A stretch of DNA of 64,000 nucleotides, taken from the NCBI GenBank assembly GCA_001599915.1, contig BCIG01000002.1, forward strand, positions 186,001 to 250,000, given 5' to 3'. How positions within the stretch are numbered: the stretch's first letter is position 1; each line of letters begins with the position of its first letter. A program made the translations under genes and the position numbers. This document shows, one piece after another, positions 23,536-34,900 of the stretch. The stretch is from Symbiotaphrina buchneri (lineage: Eukaryota; Ascomycota; Symbiotaphrinales; Symbiotaphrinaceae). The notes below the pieces were generated by a model. That model saw only the letters and a program-made list of their open reading frames with translations, was not told the origin of the DNA and ran no database searches.

Positions 23536-25174
23536 TTCCATTAATCCACACAGCCCAGCACACAAGGCTACCAAGCAAGTTGAAGTGACAGTCGCAGTGT
23601 TATCACGACATCCCGAGGCGGCCTCGGGCATGCATGGCACATGCTGCGAGGGTGTCAGTATCGACGGGGCTTCACAAAGGTAAGTGGCAACATGCCTGAT
23701 TTGAAAACGCCCTCGTCAATGCTGCATAGCCCCTAGGCCCTTCTGCTTCCTCAATGTTCTCAGCGGGCTGCGCCCCGGAGAAGTCATATACTTCGGTGTC
23801 GGGGCGACTGGTCTCTATTCAGTCAATCTTGAACAAAGTCGGAGTTCATTTCTTAGCAGGCGAGTCCGGACCTTCCATGTCGGATTGGCAATTGGCACAT
23901 ATCACCTCGCATCCATCGTCGGTCCAAGGACCTTCTGGCGCAGCTCAGAGTCCATTTGCAATGCTTGTGTCCTCTGTGGCGGTAGCCGCGCGACTGGAAG
24001 TCCTTCTGACTGTAAGGTGGACCACCACAATCAATGAGGAGTGACATAGCATGCTGCAAATAATCAAGAACGCAGAACAGGCATGCAGCTTCACCAGGTG
24101 AGCAACGGTTGTACGAGTACAGCTCCGCTCCAGCTTGCAAATGCTTTAAATGATGGCGTCCAAGGAAGAGCAGTTGCATGTTGTTGCAGGGCGTAAGCGG
24201 GGCGGGCGCCGCCTCTCAGTCTGTGGGACGCCGTGTGACGGATCGCTTTTTTGGCGCTTTCGTTGGGTCATCTTGCGAGGCTGGCCTGAGCGGCGCCGAG
24301 CGGTGCAACCGACCGTTCTTCGAATGCCTGCAGTTTCGTGCAGTTTCGTGCAGTTTCGTGCAGTTTCGTGCAGCACCGCGTGGTGCACGTGCTACATCAA
24401 GAGGCAGAGTAGAGCTTCCTGCATGAACTGTTCGGATGAGGTACTTGGTACAGCATCGGGCCAAGGTAGGTCCCCAATTCAAAACCTTTGCCGCGAGGAG
24501 CGAGCAGGATGCAGACCTCGCTCAGGTAATTTACGTGCATCCTTTCACTGCATGCTTCATGCAAGTCAGCCGGCCAGAACTCCAGCAGTAAAGTACTCTT
24601 GCCTTACTGTACAGATGATGCAGATGCTCATTCGTCCGCGCAGCAAGGCCGTCCTGCCGCTGCAATATCACGTCTTTCGCCATCGACATGCGTAAGGCGC
24701 CTTGCAGTCGTCGAAACGACCTCTTCTCGAAATTGCCTATTCTCTAGCTTTGCTGTTCCTCCCTTCCTTTCCTTACATACCATGGAAAAAGCAGTCCGAG
24801 CAGACTGATAACTGTGTTCAATCAGTCCAAGCTACTTTATGTATACTTTTCCCAAAGCAGTACTTCTTTCATTTCACCTAGATTTGCATTCTTACATTCC
24901 CCTGGTCTCATAAACACGAGACCGTCGAGGCTGCAGTCCATGTTCATGACCCTGTAGAGGCTTGATATGCAAGGCCACGTCTTGAAGCAGTTGTAGAAAT
25001 GTCGGTAAATCTAGTTTTGTGCGAAAGGCACATGCTTCTGCGAATGGGGTCGTTGCCACACGGCAAAAAGTCGTCATCCGCTACTCGCGTTTATCTCTTC
25101 CTTCTTGACCCGGAACTCTTCGCTACGGTCCTGGTGTACCATGCTTCAAGCCCTGAAAGTGTGGTACCGAATCT
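23536..25174. other. Intergenic, no gene seen
   Basis: About 1.6 kb between MITE copy 2 and the serine-rich protein gene. It contains the perfect 10-bp tandem repeat at 24331-24370. A 181-codon open frame at 24150-24695 spans that repeat and shows no domain or family resemblance, so it is not called. Confidence 0.4.
24331..24370. repeat. Perfect 10-bp tandem repeat, four units
   Basis: CAGTTTCGTG is repeated four times without change, and a partial fifth unit (CAG) follows. It lies in non-coding DNA. The lack of any substitution suggests recent expansion. Confidence 0.9.
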
Positions 25175-27214
25175 ATGAATTGGACAGGGGGACGATTATC
25201 TCGGCACTCGCGCACAGATGGCAGGTCCCTGACTGATGTGCAGAAGAAGCATTTTGCGAAGTTGCGGGCAAAGCTACGGCATGGCAACAAGAGCTCATCA
25301 CCGCACAAGCCTCAGCCCTTCGCCAATGAGCGGGCCTCCTCCAATCAGTGGCCGGAGACTGAATTGACCGCTCAGACAGACGGACTACATGGCATGCGGT
25401 CTGCCGCCTCCGCTGATGAAAGGGAAGCTCAGATTGGAATTTGCCTAGGTAGGACGTGGGGCCCGGGCGACAGGAGAAGGGAGCTGTTGGACCGAAAGGA
25501 CTGGGTTGGAACCTCCAGAAAATATCCTTTACACACTCTAAATGTCGACTTTCTCCCACCCGAGGATAAGGACAAGGTTGGCAAACGCCGCAAGATATCA
25601 CACGCCAACCGCAACCATGAAGGGCTGTACCATCCAAACCAGCAGAACCGGCGTGAGGCTATCCGTCCGCTACCCTCAGGTCGTACATCAGACGCCGCAG
25701 CTTACCAACTGCAGCAGCCCGACGTTGGTGACCGTTCTGAATATCAGGCCACGATCCGGAGTGGACTTGGTAGGTCCTCCGAGTCAATGATACTGGAGGA
25801 TGAAGAAGCGCACCTATACGGAATAGCAGGTCAGACCACCGATGGTGTCTACCCTGATCTCCCAAGGCATTCTGGCGTTTCACATCGCCTGACAATGGAG
25901 AGGGGTAAACAACCTCTGGAGCATCCTAGGCCTCTCCTACAGTATCCTAGTCATGGCCATGTCATAAGCGAAAACGCTGTACCGTTTGTTCACGCCTCTG
26001 GGGTACTGTGGGGTACCAGCAACAGAGCTGAATCGTCTACAAGCTCCCTTGGCAGACAGATAGCCGGGTTCATGCATGATGGAGGAAGGATGTCGAGTCC
26101 ACCGTTCATTCCCCAATTAGCATCGGTACAAGACCAGTCAGCATTGCCTCCACATGCAGTTGCAGTGCCCCCCTTAAACGGAAGGAGAGACATGCCAATC
26201 CAGGCTGAACTTGCCGAGCTCAATGCAGGAAGGCTTTGGGTTGGAAGACATCTTGAGCATACGGACAAACCAGATGGGCAGCATGAATCCGTACGCTCAA
26301 ACTCATGCGAGACTCGGCAGTCAAGGCTCGAGCAGAGACCGATATCGGCATTTCCAGTGTCTGGGTACTACCAAGGAGACAATCTCCAAGACATCTCACA
26401 ATCCGATACGAACAGCTCTCGTCATGCTGTGGCGAGCAGCCCCGAGAAACATAGGGAATTACTGTTAGCCCCTGAAGAGGCTTCCTGGAGGGCACTGTTG
26501 TCAATGCCGACTCAACCGCCTTCCGGAGACAGCATCGGGATATCTAGTGCCAGAATCTCGCCCCGTTCGCCTACTCCAATCTGTCCTACCGACTTGATAC
26601 CTGAACGTACTGGGCCGCGTGCCTCTCACCCAAAGTCTCGTGTCGGCGTAGATTCTGATGGTACTCCCCTCTCAAATCTGGAAAGGGCGAGCTCCATTTT
26701 CCAGGCCGGCGGAATCTCAAAACCCGAGCTTCAGAGACAAGCTTACAAGACCCAGAATTACGAGATGGAGCACGGTACGAAATCATTCGTTCCTCACCAA
26801 GTCTCGTACAACCCGCGTGCGAGCTCATCCGGCAACACAACGGCAGAGCCGTCGGCAGAAGATGCTGCATGGATGAAATTTGTTTTCGACGATGATCAGC
26901 CCGGCACGGCGACTAGTGATAATTCCAGGACCAGGACATATCAAGCACCTCAATCAGAGCTTGACATACCTTCCGAACGTTCGAGCAGCATTCTTCCTGT
27001 GGCATCATTCATGAGCTCTGGAAGCGATGGAGTAGCTGCTTATCATCATAACCTCTCAGGTTCTCGAGCTTCGACAGCGGCAGCGACTGGAGACGGGTCC
27101 GACAACCGTCTCAGCTCTGATATAGCTGAATCTGTGGACCTCGTACATACATTTTCTAGCCCGGATTACAAGGGTCAATCCACAGAAAAGTCGAAGGAGG
27201 AACAGAAAGCCTGA
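25175..27214 (+). CDS. Hypothetical serine-rich protein with MNWTGGRL start
   Basis: One uninterrupted frame of 679 residues. I do not recognise a catalytic domain. The N-terminus MNWTGGRLSRHSRTDG followed by a basic helix (QKKHFAKLRAKLR) looks like a recurring start of unnamed Pezizomycotina proteins, which supports the chosen ATG. Residues about 100-145 include LLDRKDWVGTSRKYPLHTLNV and a basic KVGKRRKIS cluster that could be a nuclear signal. The rest is low-complexity, rich in Ser, Pro, Gln and Arg, probably disordered. Near the C-terminus is AEDAAWMKFVFDDD, an acidic-aromatic segment of a kind found in protein-binding motifs. A nuclear, regulatory or DNA-repair-associated role is only a guess. 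Confidence 0.72.
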   Translation: MNWTGGRLSRHSRTDGRSLTDVQKKHFAKLRAKLRHGNKSSSPHKPQPFANERASSNQWPETELTAQTDGLHGMRSAASADEREAQIGICLGRTWGPGDRRRELLDRKDWVGTSRKYPLHTLNVDFLPPEDKDKVGKRRKISHANRNHEGLYHPNQQNRREAIRPLPSGRTSDAAAYQLQQPDVGDRSEYQATIRSGLGRSSESMILEDEEAHLYGIAGQTTDGVYPDLPRHSGVSHRLTMERGKQPLEHPRPLLQYPSHGHVISENAVPFVHASGVLWGTSNRAESSTSSLGRQIAGFMHDGGRMSSPPFIPQLASVQDQSALPPHAVAVPPLNGRRDMPIQAELAELNAGRLWVGRHLEHTDKPDGQHESVRSNSCETRQSRLEQRPISAFPVSGYYQGDNLQDISQSDTNSSRHAVASSPEKHRELLLAPEEASWRALLSMPTQPPSGDSIGISSARISPRSPTPICPTDLIPERTGPRASHPKSRVGVDSDGTPLSNLERASSIFQAGGISKPELQRQAYKTQNYEMEHGTKSFVPHQVSYNPRASSSGNTTAEPSAEDAAWMKFVFDDDQPGTATSDNSRTRTYQAPQSELDIPSERSSSILPVASFMSSGSDGVAAYHHNLSGSRASTAAATGDGSDNRLSSDIAESVDLVHTFSSPDYKGQSTEKSKEEQKA

Positions 27215-27589
27215 GCGGAACAACAAGTGTACCAGCCAAAGTGAGGTCTACTTCCATCCTCCTCCTCGTTTTCAGGGGTATTATATTACCGAACAGGGCC
27301 ATAGCGAGTCTAGTAATCCTTCCGGACCTTCCAGCAAAATGAATAGAGGCAGAAACATCAATACTTCCTCCAGGTCGGAAAGCCGGAAGTGCTATTCGGG
27401 ACCTTCTATATTTGATGACATTGAGACTTGAAGTCCAAAAAGAAAGCTCGACCAGTTTGCTAAAGGCACACGTTTCTTCAACCGCAGGCTTCTGTATGAA
27501 ACGATTGATTTGAGCTATACTAGTTCATCATTTACTGGTTTAAGTTCTATGTACATTGGCTGAAGGAAAGCTCCCTCAGAGATTCCGGT
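27215..27589. other. Convergent intergenic region
   Basis: 375 bases between the stops of two converging genes. It holds their 3' ends; no other feature seen. Confidence 0.45.
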
Positions 27590-28485
27590 CTACTGCCTTT
27601 CGACGGAAAAGATGAGCTGCCTTATGTCGGGATCATTCCGCTGATTGTTTCGGAAACTCTCTGGTTGCTTTAAGGTGGCATCCACTTTCCACGTGGTGCC
27701 GGTCTTCTTTCCAATCTCTTCCCACATGCTCTGCATAGATGCTGGATTGTGTCTGTACATAGTCTTGCTCCTATTTGTCCCATGAGGGTATGTCCCTGAT
27801 TTAACATTACCTACTTGACGGCCCAGCAGAAGGGAGCCCGGCTTTGCCCGTAGGAGTTCGACGACCCTGACCCCCACCTCGACCTGTTCGTCCCAGTTGA
27901 ACAAATGAAAGAACGAGCCTGCATAAATGATATCAACCTCGTCTTTGATCCTCTGCAGGTCTGAGTGTGGGTCGAAGATGTCTGCGACAATAAAGGTTGC
28001 CTGGAGCTTGTCTTTATCCTTGAACAGCTCGAAGCCAAGGTTGATGAAGTCCGGTCGTAGATCCGCGGCATAAATTTGCTCCGGCCCAACGCCATCATAC
28101 ACCAGCTTACGCACGTCTTGGGCAAAGCAGCAGCCCAAATCCAAGATCTTCTCGCCGTCCTTCAACCTTTGGATGACTTCCTCATAACGTGGATGAAGGC
28201 TTATGCTCAGATCTGTGAAACGGAATTGGCCTATACATGGATAAGGATGGACTTCCCACGCACGCTCACGCTAGGAGTTGGTTAGCCGTTTGGGACAGGC
28301 TCGACTGGTCTGATACGTGGGATACACACGACATCCCATACGTGCTGGACCACCTGCTCTGGCGGAATCCCACTGTAGTTCTCCAGAATGGCTCGGAAGG
28401 GCTCCTCAACATCATTTAATTGCTTCTGGTAAAATGACACATCGCGGCTTCTTTTCTCGACAAGTCCGGGGTCTGTGAATGCCAT
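27590..28485 (-). CDS. SAM-dependent methyltransferase, secondary-metabolism type
   Basis: Two exons (28485-28330 and 28270-27590) give 278 residues. The intron has a GTGTGT donor and a GTTAGC..CTAAC-like branch; the join gives HVWDV-RERAWEVHPYPCIGQFRF, which is the expected run in this family. Motif I for SAM binding is ILDLGCCFAQDVRKLVYDGV, with the acidic partner YAADLRPDFINLG and the motif ADIFDP, then the FFHLFNWDEQVEVGVRVVELL segment. This class is found as O- or carboxyl-methyltransferases in fungal terpenoid and polyketide clusters such as that of AusD. No synthase is nearby, so the substrate is unknown. The first in-frame ATG (MAFTDPGLVEK) was chosen as start. Confidence 0.85.
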
Positions 28486-28821
28486 GGCGACTGCTTTGCT
28501 TAGGGAGGCCGATGTTTGAAGCGTGCAGTAGGTGGCCTTGATATATTGTTGGCTTGACAATTGGCAGCCTTTTCGGCATTGTAATGCCGAACAGCGTGCG
28601 GGGATGGTGCAATCACTTCAAGAACTGTCGTCAGTCCAAACAGGTAATTGGTCATGATTGATTTACAACTTGGAGACAATATGGCTCGAAATCACCCAGT
28701 TTGATCTACCCGGCCAGATTTATGACACCAATCGATCAATTAATCTTATCGCAACCTATGGCAAACGTAATTGATGAGCCCATAGCCGGAGTCACAGGAG
28801 GCATTTTACCATTCAAACAAA
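28486..28821. promoter_or_regulatory. Methyltransferase upstream region
   Basis: 336 bases between the methyltransferase start and MITE copy 3, which sits inside the promoter side of this gene. No specific factor site was identified. Confidence 0.35.
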
Positions 28822-29157
28822 GGTAATCGGTAATGGCAGGCCCCTGTATTTAGTAACTGCACGCCCACCTCATACAAAAAAGGGCAATTTGGTGCACCGT
28901 ACAGATTAATCCCACTTTGATACACGGAGAAATATGTGAACAGGTATAAGATAGTGCCCTTGATCGATTGATCGTTTAATCGGTCCAACCATCACAGAGA
29001 TAAACCAGATAGGCTACGATGTTAATACACGGGCAGATAGACACGACACGATGCAAGTAGATGAGATATGCGGATAGATATGATACGACGTGACTAAGGT
29101 AGATAAGAGGGGCGTGTGGTAACCAAAAACTGGGGCGACGTGCCATTACCGATTACC
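28822..29157. mobile_element. Mutator-like MITE, copy 3 (336 bp)
   Basis: Starts GGTAATCGGTAATGGCAGGC and ends GTGCCATTACCGATTACC. A perfect 10-bp direct repeat TTCAAACAAA flanks it (28812-28821 and 29158-29167). It carries the left sub-terminal block missing from copy 1 and a shorter interior of GATA-type repeats. It lies between the methyltransferase and RPL5, whose start codons face away from each other, so it may have brought or separated promoter elements. No coding capacity. Confidence 0.85.
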
Positions 29158-29572
29158 TTCAAACAAAACCAGGCTGGGGCCCATTTCATTTATGACCTCC
29201 TTGATTCTAGAACGTACAATTGTTAGTTGAAATGTATCATGTTGCTTACAACCATAGCAGTTTCTAGGACGCAAGCACGACGATATGAGGCTGAATTGCG
29301 ACGCGCCGACTTGCGTCTTGCTGGTGAGTTGGTTGGTGAGGCTGATCTCGTCGCTTAGATGCAAGGCTGCGCCAAGAGAACCAAGAGTCAGGTCTGGAAA
29401 GTTTGTCCGTCGAGGCGTCCCCAACCGCCGGAAAAACGCTCGGCTTAAGGGGATTAGGGCAAGACCCACAAGCGAAAGATAATGCCCACTTTGAACAATT
29501 CCACCATCTCGATACCCACGAATTCAAGAAGGCAATCGGTGCAGGCGTCAACAACATCACCTCAGAGTCAAG
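29158..29572. promoter_or_regulatory. RPL5 promoter and 5' leader region
   Basis: 415 bases between MITE copy 3 and the RPL5 start codon. It should contain the ribosomal protein promoter and leader. No motif is called. Confidence 0.4.
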
Positions 29573-30691
29573 ATGGTAAGTCAAGTTGCCATTCCTATCT
29601 GTGACAATTGTCGCATGGTCGGCCTGTTGAGTGCTATGCCTGTTGTGTGGGGTTGGAGTTGAGCAAGATGCTTCGGATGGGCTTCTGAAGCGCAAATTGC
29701 TGACTCCTGTGGTTTTTGAACAGCCTTTCACCAAGCTCGTCAAGAACAGCGCGTACTACAGGTGAGTTATATACTTTAAAGATGTTGTCTATCTGGCACA
29801 CGTCCCTGACAATCCTCAAGCCGCTATCAAACCAAGTACAAGCGCCGCCGAGCGGGCAAGACCGACTACTACGCCCGTCGCCGCCTCATCTCGCAGGCCA
29901 AGAACAAGTACTCTTCGCCGAAATACCGCCTCGTGGTCCGCTTCACCAACAGGGACATCGTCGCTCAGATCATCTACTCCGAGCTTAACGGTGACAAGGT
30001 CTTCGTCTCCGCCTACGGTCATGAGCTGAAGCGTTACGGCATCACCCACGGTCTTACCAACTGGGCTGCGGCCTACTCTGTAGGACTTCTGATCGCTCGT
30101 CGCGCGCTCAAGAAGCTGGGCTTGGATGAACAATTCGAGGGTGTCGCAGAGCCTGATGGCGAGTATACGCTCACCGAGGCGGCGGAGGGTGACGATGGCG
30201 AGAGCCGACGGCCCTTCAAGTGCTTCCTTGACGTGGGTCTTGCCCGCACATCCACTGGTGCTCGCGTCTTCGGTGCCATGAAGGGTGCTTCCGATGGTGG
30301 AATCTACATCCCTCACTCCGAGAACCGTTTCCCCGGCTTCGATATTGAGACGAAGGAGCTCGACGCCGAGACCCTGCGCAAGTACATTTTCGGTGGTCAC
30401 GTTGCTGAGTACATGGAGACTCTCGCCGACGATGATGAGGAACGTTACAAGTCTCAGTTCTCTGGATACATCGAGGACGACATCGAGGCCGACGGCCTGG
30501 AGGAGCTGTACCAGGAAGCCCACAAGCAAATTCGGGAAGACCCCTTCAAGAAGGATGAGGACGAAGGCCCAAAGAAGAGCAAGGAGGAGTGGAAGGCGGA
30601 ATCGCTCAAGTACCGCAACAAGAAACTGAGCAAAGACGAGAAGAAGAAGAGGGTGCAAGAGAAGATTGCGGCGCTCAAAGCCGAAGCTTAA
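29573..30691 (+). CDS. RPL5: 60S ribosomal protein L5 (uL18)
   Basis: Three coding exons (29573-29575, 29724-29761, 29821-30691) give 303 residues. The protein binds 5S rRNA in the large subunit central protuberance. The first coding exon is just the ATG, followed at once by a GTAAGT donor; the second gives [13 protein letters not shown] and the third [23 protein letters not shown], the expected L5 start. Conserved blocks follow: [71 protein letters not shown] and [12 protein letters not shown]. The basic C-terminal tail ([25 protein letters not shown]) is normal. An acidic insertion [12 protein letters not shown] at about residues 140-150 is seen in fungal L5 proteins. Confidence 0.97.
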
Positions 30692-31931
30692 GCTTAACAG
30701 CACTTGGGCTTTCTGGTTACAGCATATTCCCCTATGGGCGCTCTGTGATGACAGGCCGGGTAGGACAGTGCTGTCTTCGGGTTACGAATGAAAGGTTGTT
30801 CACTTCCTATGCGTACTTGCCCATCCGATAGACTTTGTGACACAAGAATCCGTAGATACCCTTTAAGGAGCCGAATCTGGACTCGATAGACGTCGTACAG
30901 TCAATAAGCAGGCAGTAAACCTCTAATACAAAACATATAAAGCCGGTGTAACGGGAGGCTCCTGCATAGTGCAGGCACATGTAGCTGTAGCTCAGGGTGC
31001 ATGCGGACGGACCAGAGGCTAGCAGGCGTTGGTGCCAGTCTCACGTCAGGTTGCAGCAGGCCTGAGCACATAGAGTATCCCCTGTCTCCAGGAAGGTCAG
31101 CAAAAGGTACCCATTTTGCCTTGAATTCTCCGCCATTGTCCACAGTCTACACAGCGCTCTGTGCCGTACTTTTTGAAGCGAAGAGTCTCACAGAGGCATG
31201 CAACCCAAGTTCTAGGTGGTGGCCAAACGGAATCGGGTCGACCCCACTTCGTTCTCGTGCGCGTGCCCTGGTTCGTTGACGAAGGCCCGGGTTTGTACTT
31301 GTCAGATACCTCCCGACACGCGTCTTACGAAAGATAGTCCGTGTACCCTTGAAGTAACTGGACCCCAGCCTTTCGGTCCGTCATCCAGATGGTCAGCGCC
31401 AGAAGCCTCTCTCTTTTCCTTCAACCCTCTCTTGCTCACGCCTTCATGCTTGACAGGCATACCCCGCTGCTACAAAGTCCTACTACATCTTATTGCAATT
31501 TCTTACCTCTCATATCTCACCTTTCCTCCATTGAGCACTCGAGTGGCCCGGTAGCCTTGACGAAGGCTGTCGCTCTGAGATCACGCATTTACTAAACATT
31601 TCTACGGCAGAATGGACCGGTCCCGACCCTGATAACGGCATCGGACGCCTCCTTCCCGCCAAGACAGACACCGACCTGACGACGACGGCAATCCACGGTT
31701 GCATTCTCATCCGGCATTGCGCTGATTAGCTTTTAACTTGAGGTCGAACGAGTGTTAGACTTTCGAGATGGAAGGCATACATGGGGTGGACGTTAGTTGG
31801 TTGCATCACTCGCAGAAAGGTACGGCTGAATCGCCATGACCCGTGCCATGCACAACATGCCATGTACAACGGGCCCTTGCAGCGCCGGTGCACGCAGGTT
31901 GAGGACTTCAAGTACTTAGACTGACGGTTCT
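30692..31931. other. Intergenic, no gene seen
   Basis: About 1.2 kb between RPL5 and the leucine-rich-repeat gene, both on the plus strand. It should hold the RPL5 terminator and the promoter of the next gene; stretches before 31500 are C/T-rich. No repeat or RNA gene recognised. Confidence 0.4.
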
Positions 31932-34900
31932 ATGGCTCCTACAGATCAGACGCAGCGGGTGAGATCAAATTCAGCCCGCAGCGCACAGTCCCCGCCTATC
32001 TCCATAAGCCGTCATGCTCCATCCCAGGATGGCGCTCCGAATGGGCGCGCCTCCGGCAAATCAAATATGAATGGTAGCGCCACTCAGCATTCTCCCACCG
32101 AACATCACTTTCGCCGCCCTCACGCATTGTCGAGGACCAGTTCAGAAAAGTTATCGTCCTCACCACCATCCAGCCCGAGGGAGCAGAATGTCGCAATGAA
32201 GGGGTCCACAAATCCGCAGTCAATATCGCGCAGAAACTCATGGCTTTCTAATATCAGTTCAAAGTTCTCCTCGTCCCCGCCTGGCCCGGGCATGGCGATG
32301 CCCTCTCCACAGCAGAGCGGAAAGCCGCCTGTTGGCGCTCAACCATCGGCCGCCGGTAGACATGGAAGAGGCCCGGTCCCAATTCCAGAGAATAGCAAGA
32401 AGGATGAGGTGGAGGCATACACTCCATCACCTCCCAAGTCTGGGCATCCCTCCTTCTTCCAGAATGCGCTCCGCAGGCTGTCGTCTGGTACAAGTACTTT
32501 GTCTGGTATTGGGAAAGGCGTGGGATCTGGTGCCGTCTGTCAGCGGCGCATCATGAACGTCAATCCAAACCGGGACCGGTGTCGGGTCGAGGGTCTGGAT
32601 GACGGCAAATTGCGGCGTGTCGCATTCTGTGTGGATGTGGAAATCGCGGGGCCTCCGCGTTCTTTCGACGAAGATGAGCCAGGGGCTAGGAAGATAAAAT
32701 GCAAAGAGAAGAGGCTAAAGGAGAGAGGCGAAGGGGAGGCCTTGAAAAGGCCGAAGAAAGTGGAGGAAGAGATAGAAAATGAGGGGGTGGTGAAGGTCGA
32801 AGGAGAAAAGGTGGAGACTCGCAGCCCACCGAAGACCGAGAGAGAGCTTGAAAGCGTACAAGAGCCGCAAGCTGAACAAGTCGGGGGTACTACTCGAAAA
32901 AAGGAGAAGAAGAAGCGGTCTGAAGAGGAGAGGAAGGAACGCAAGGAGAAAAGACGGAGGCAAGCGGAGGAAAATGGTATCATACCCGTGGAACTTACCA
33001 AAGACGAGGGAGATTCAACTCCAGCGGGGGCCACGTCGGGGACCTCAACTCCTCGACATCGTGACCGGCCTACAATTGACCCGGTTCGGATCTATCGTCG
33101 ATGTTGCCAACTTAGAGAAACTCCTATTTTGAAAAGAATCACGGAACAGCTTATGGCGCCGAGCGCTTGTCTTGCGTCTGAACCTGGGGTCGTCACCTGC
33201 CTTGACCTATCGGGTTACTGGCTGCAGCTCGCTGACCTTGTGACCTTGGGCGACTACCTCGCCGTGGTTCCAGTCAAGAAGTTGGTGATGGAAAATTGTG
33301 GTTTGGGTGATGAAGCGGTCCGGGTCATCCTGGCCGGCTTATTGGCGGCCAGAACCGGAGCCCACGAACACCTGCATCGCCATTCTCATGTTGCGCTTGC
33401 CGGGTCCAAAGACAATCATGGGGCCATCGAGAAGCTCAGTCTGAAAAACAACCCCAAAATTGGTCCAGACGGTTGGCGCCATATCAGTCTCTTCTTGAAC
33501 TTGTCCCGGTCAATCAAAGCGATTGATCTATCCATGATCCCGTTTCCGCAATCCGCTCCGCGTTCGAGTAATTCAGGGTCCGGATCTACCAACGGTAGCA
33601 CGAGATCTGTCGCAACAGACCTATGTGATATATTCTCCAAAGCGCTTGCCGAGCGTTTGGCTGGTTCTCACTTAGAGGAACTTATCCTCGCGGAGTGTGG
33701 ACTTGGGACGGATCAGATACGTTCCATCACAGATGCTATTACAAAGATCGGCCTCCGCAGGTTCGGTCTGGCCAACAACAGCCTAAGTCGCGAGGGGCTC
33801 GAGCATGTCACTCGCTATCTGAAATCGTCCAAGTGCGAAGGCCTGGACCTCGGTGGGAATGACCTTCGAGCTGACATACAGCTTCTGGCTGACAGCCTCG
33901 ACGGGAATAATCCGCTTTATGCTCTCAGTCTTGCTGATTGCAACCTCGCTCCTGCTTCGCTAGCTGTTTTGTTCCCCGCACTTGTTCGGCTTCCCAACTT
34001 TCGGTTTATCGATCTCTCACATAGTCGCAACCTCTTCGCGATGCAACCAGATGCATTAGGACTGATGCGACGCTACTTACCGCAGATGCGCGCTCTCAAG
34101 CGTATCCACCTTTCGGATGTCGCTCTTACAGCGGAGCATACAATTGCATTAGCGGAAATTCTACCGGAGTGCCCTGTGCTCGCTCATCTCAACATCCTGG
34201 AGAACGAGCCATTATCGCAGCTTTCTTCCGCCCCCGACGAAGCTAGCCAAGAGGAAGCCTGTGCAGTCTATGCATCATTGATGGCTGCAGTCAGGGTCTC
34301 GGAATCAATAATCTGCATTGATGTTGATGTACCCGGTCCCAACTCTAGTGAGGTAGTCAAAGCGCTTGCGAAACAGGTTGTGGCGTACTGTCTGCGGAAT
34401 ATGGAGCGCGGTCCCGTCGCCGAGGCCTACGGTGCAGCAGCTGCTGCTATTACCGAGCCCCATGGTGGGGAGAAACAAGTTGCTGTACCTGATGTACTAC
34501 TGCATCTTGTGGGCCACGTGGAGGGGTTCCCGGACCAGACTGCAGATGATGATGAGCCAGCCCCTGATAATGACTATGTCATTGGAGGCACTGGGGTTGT
34601 CAAAGCACTTGGCATATGTTTAGGAAACAAGATGAGCGATTCAAGGCGGCCGTCTAGAGATTCTTCCAATACGCCCAGCGGAGCCAATACCCCCCGGCTC
34701 CCGCCTTCAGAGGTCCGGAAGAGCAAAGCCAAAGATATGTCGAAAAACTTGCTTGGAAGTGCAAGGAAGATCAGAGAGCGTCTGCAACCCGCTCTTGCGC
34801 GCGAGGCCCGGGCTGGGGATGAGTTGAACTACAGTAAGTTCTGTAAAGCACTGTAATCAGGGGTATATACTAATTTGGCTCAGGAAAACTCATGTTCCTC

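Noticed and set aside
24331-24370. CRISPR-like array
   Set aside because: The units are head-to-tail without spacers, and the genome is eukaryotic.
24150-24695. A 181-codon open frame in the intergenic region
   Set aside because: Codons around the 10-bp repeat are low complexity, no motif is visible, and the frame overlaps others of similar length on both strands.
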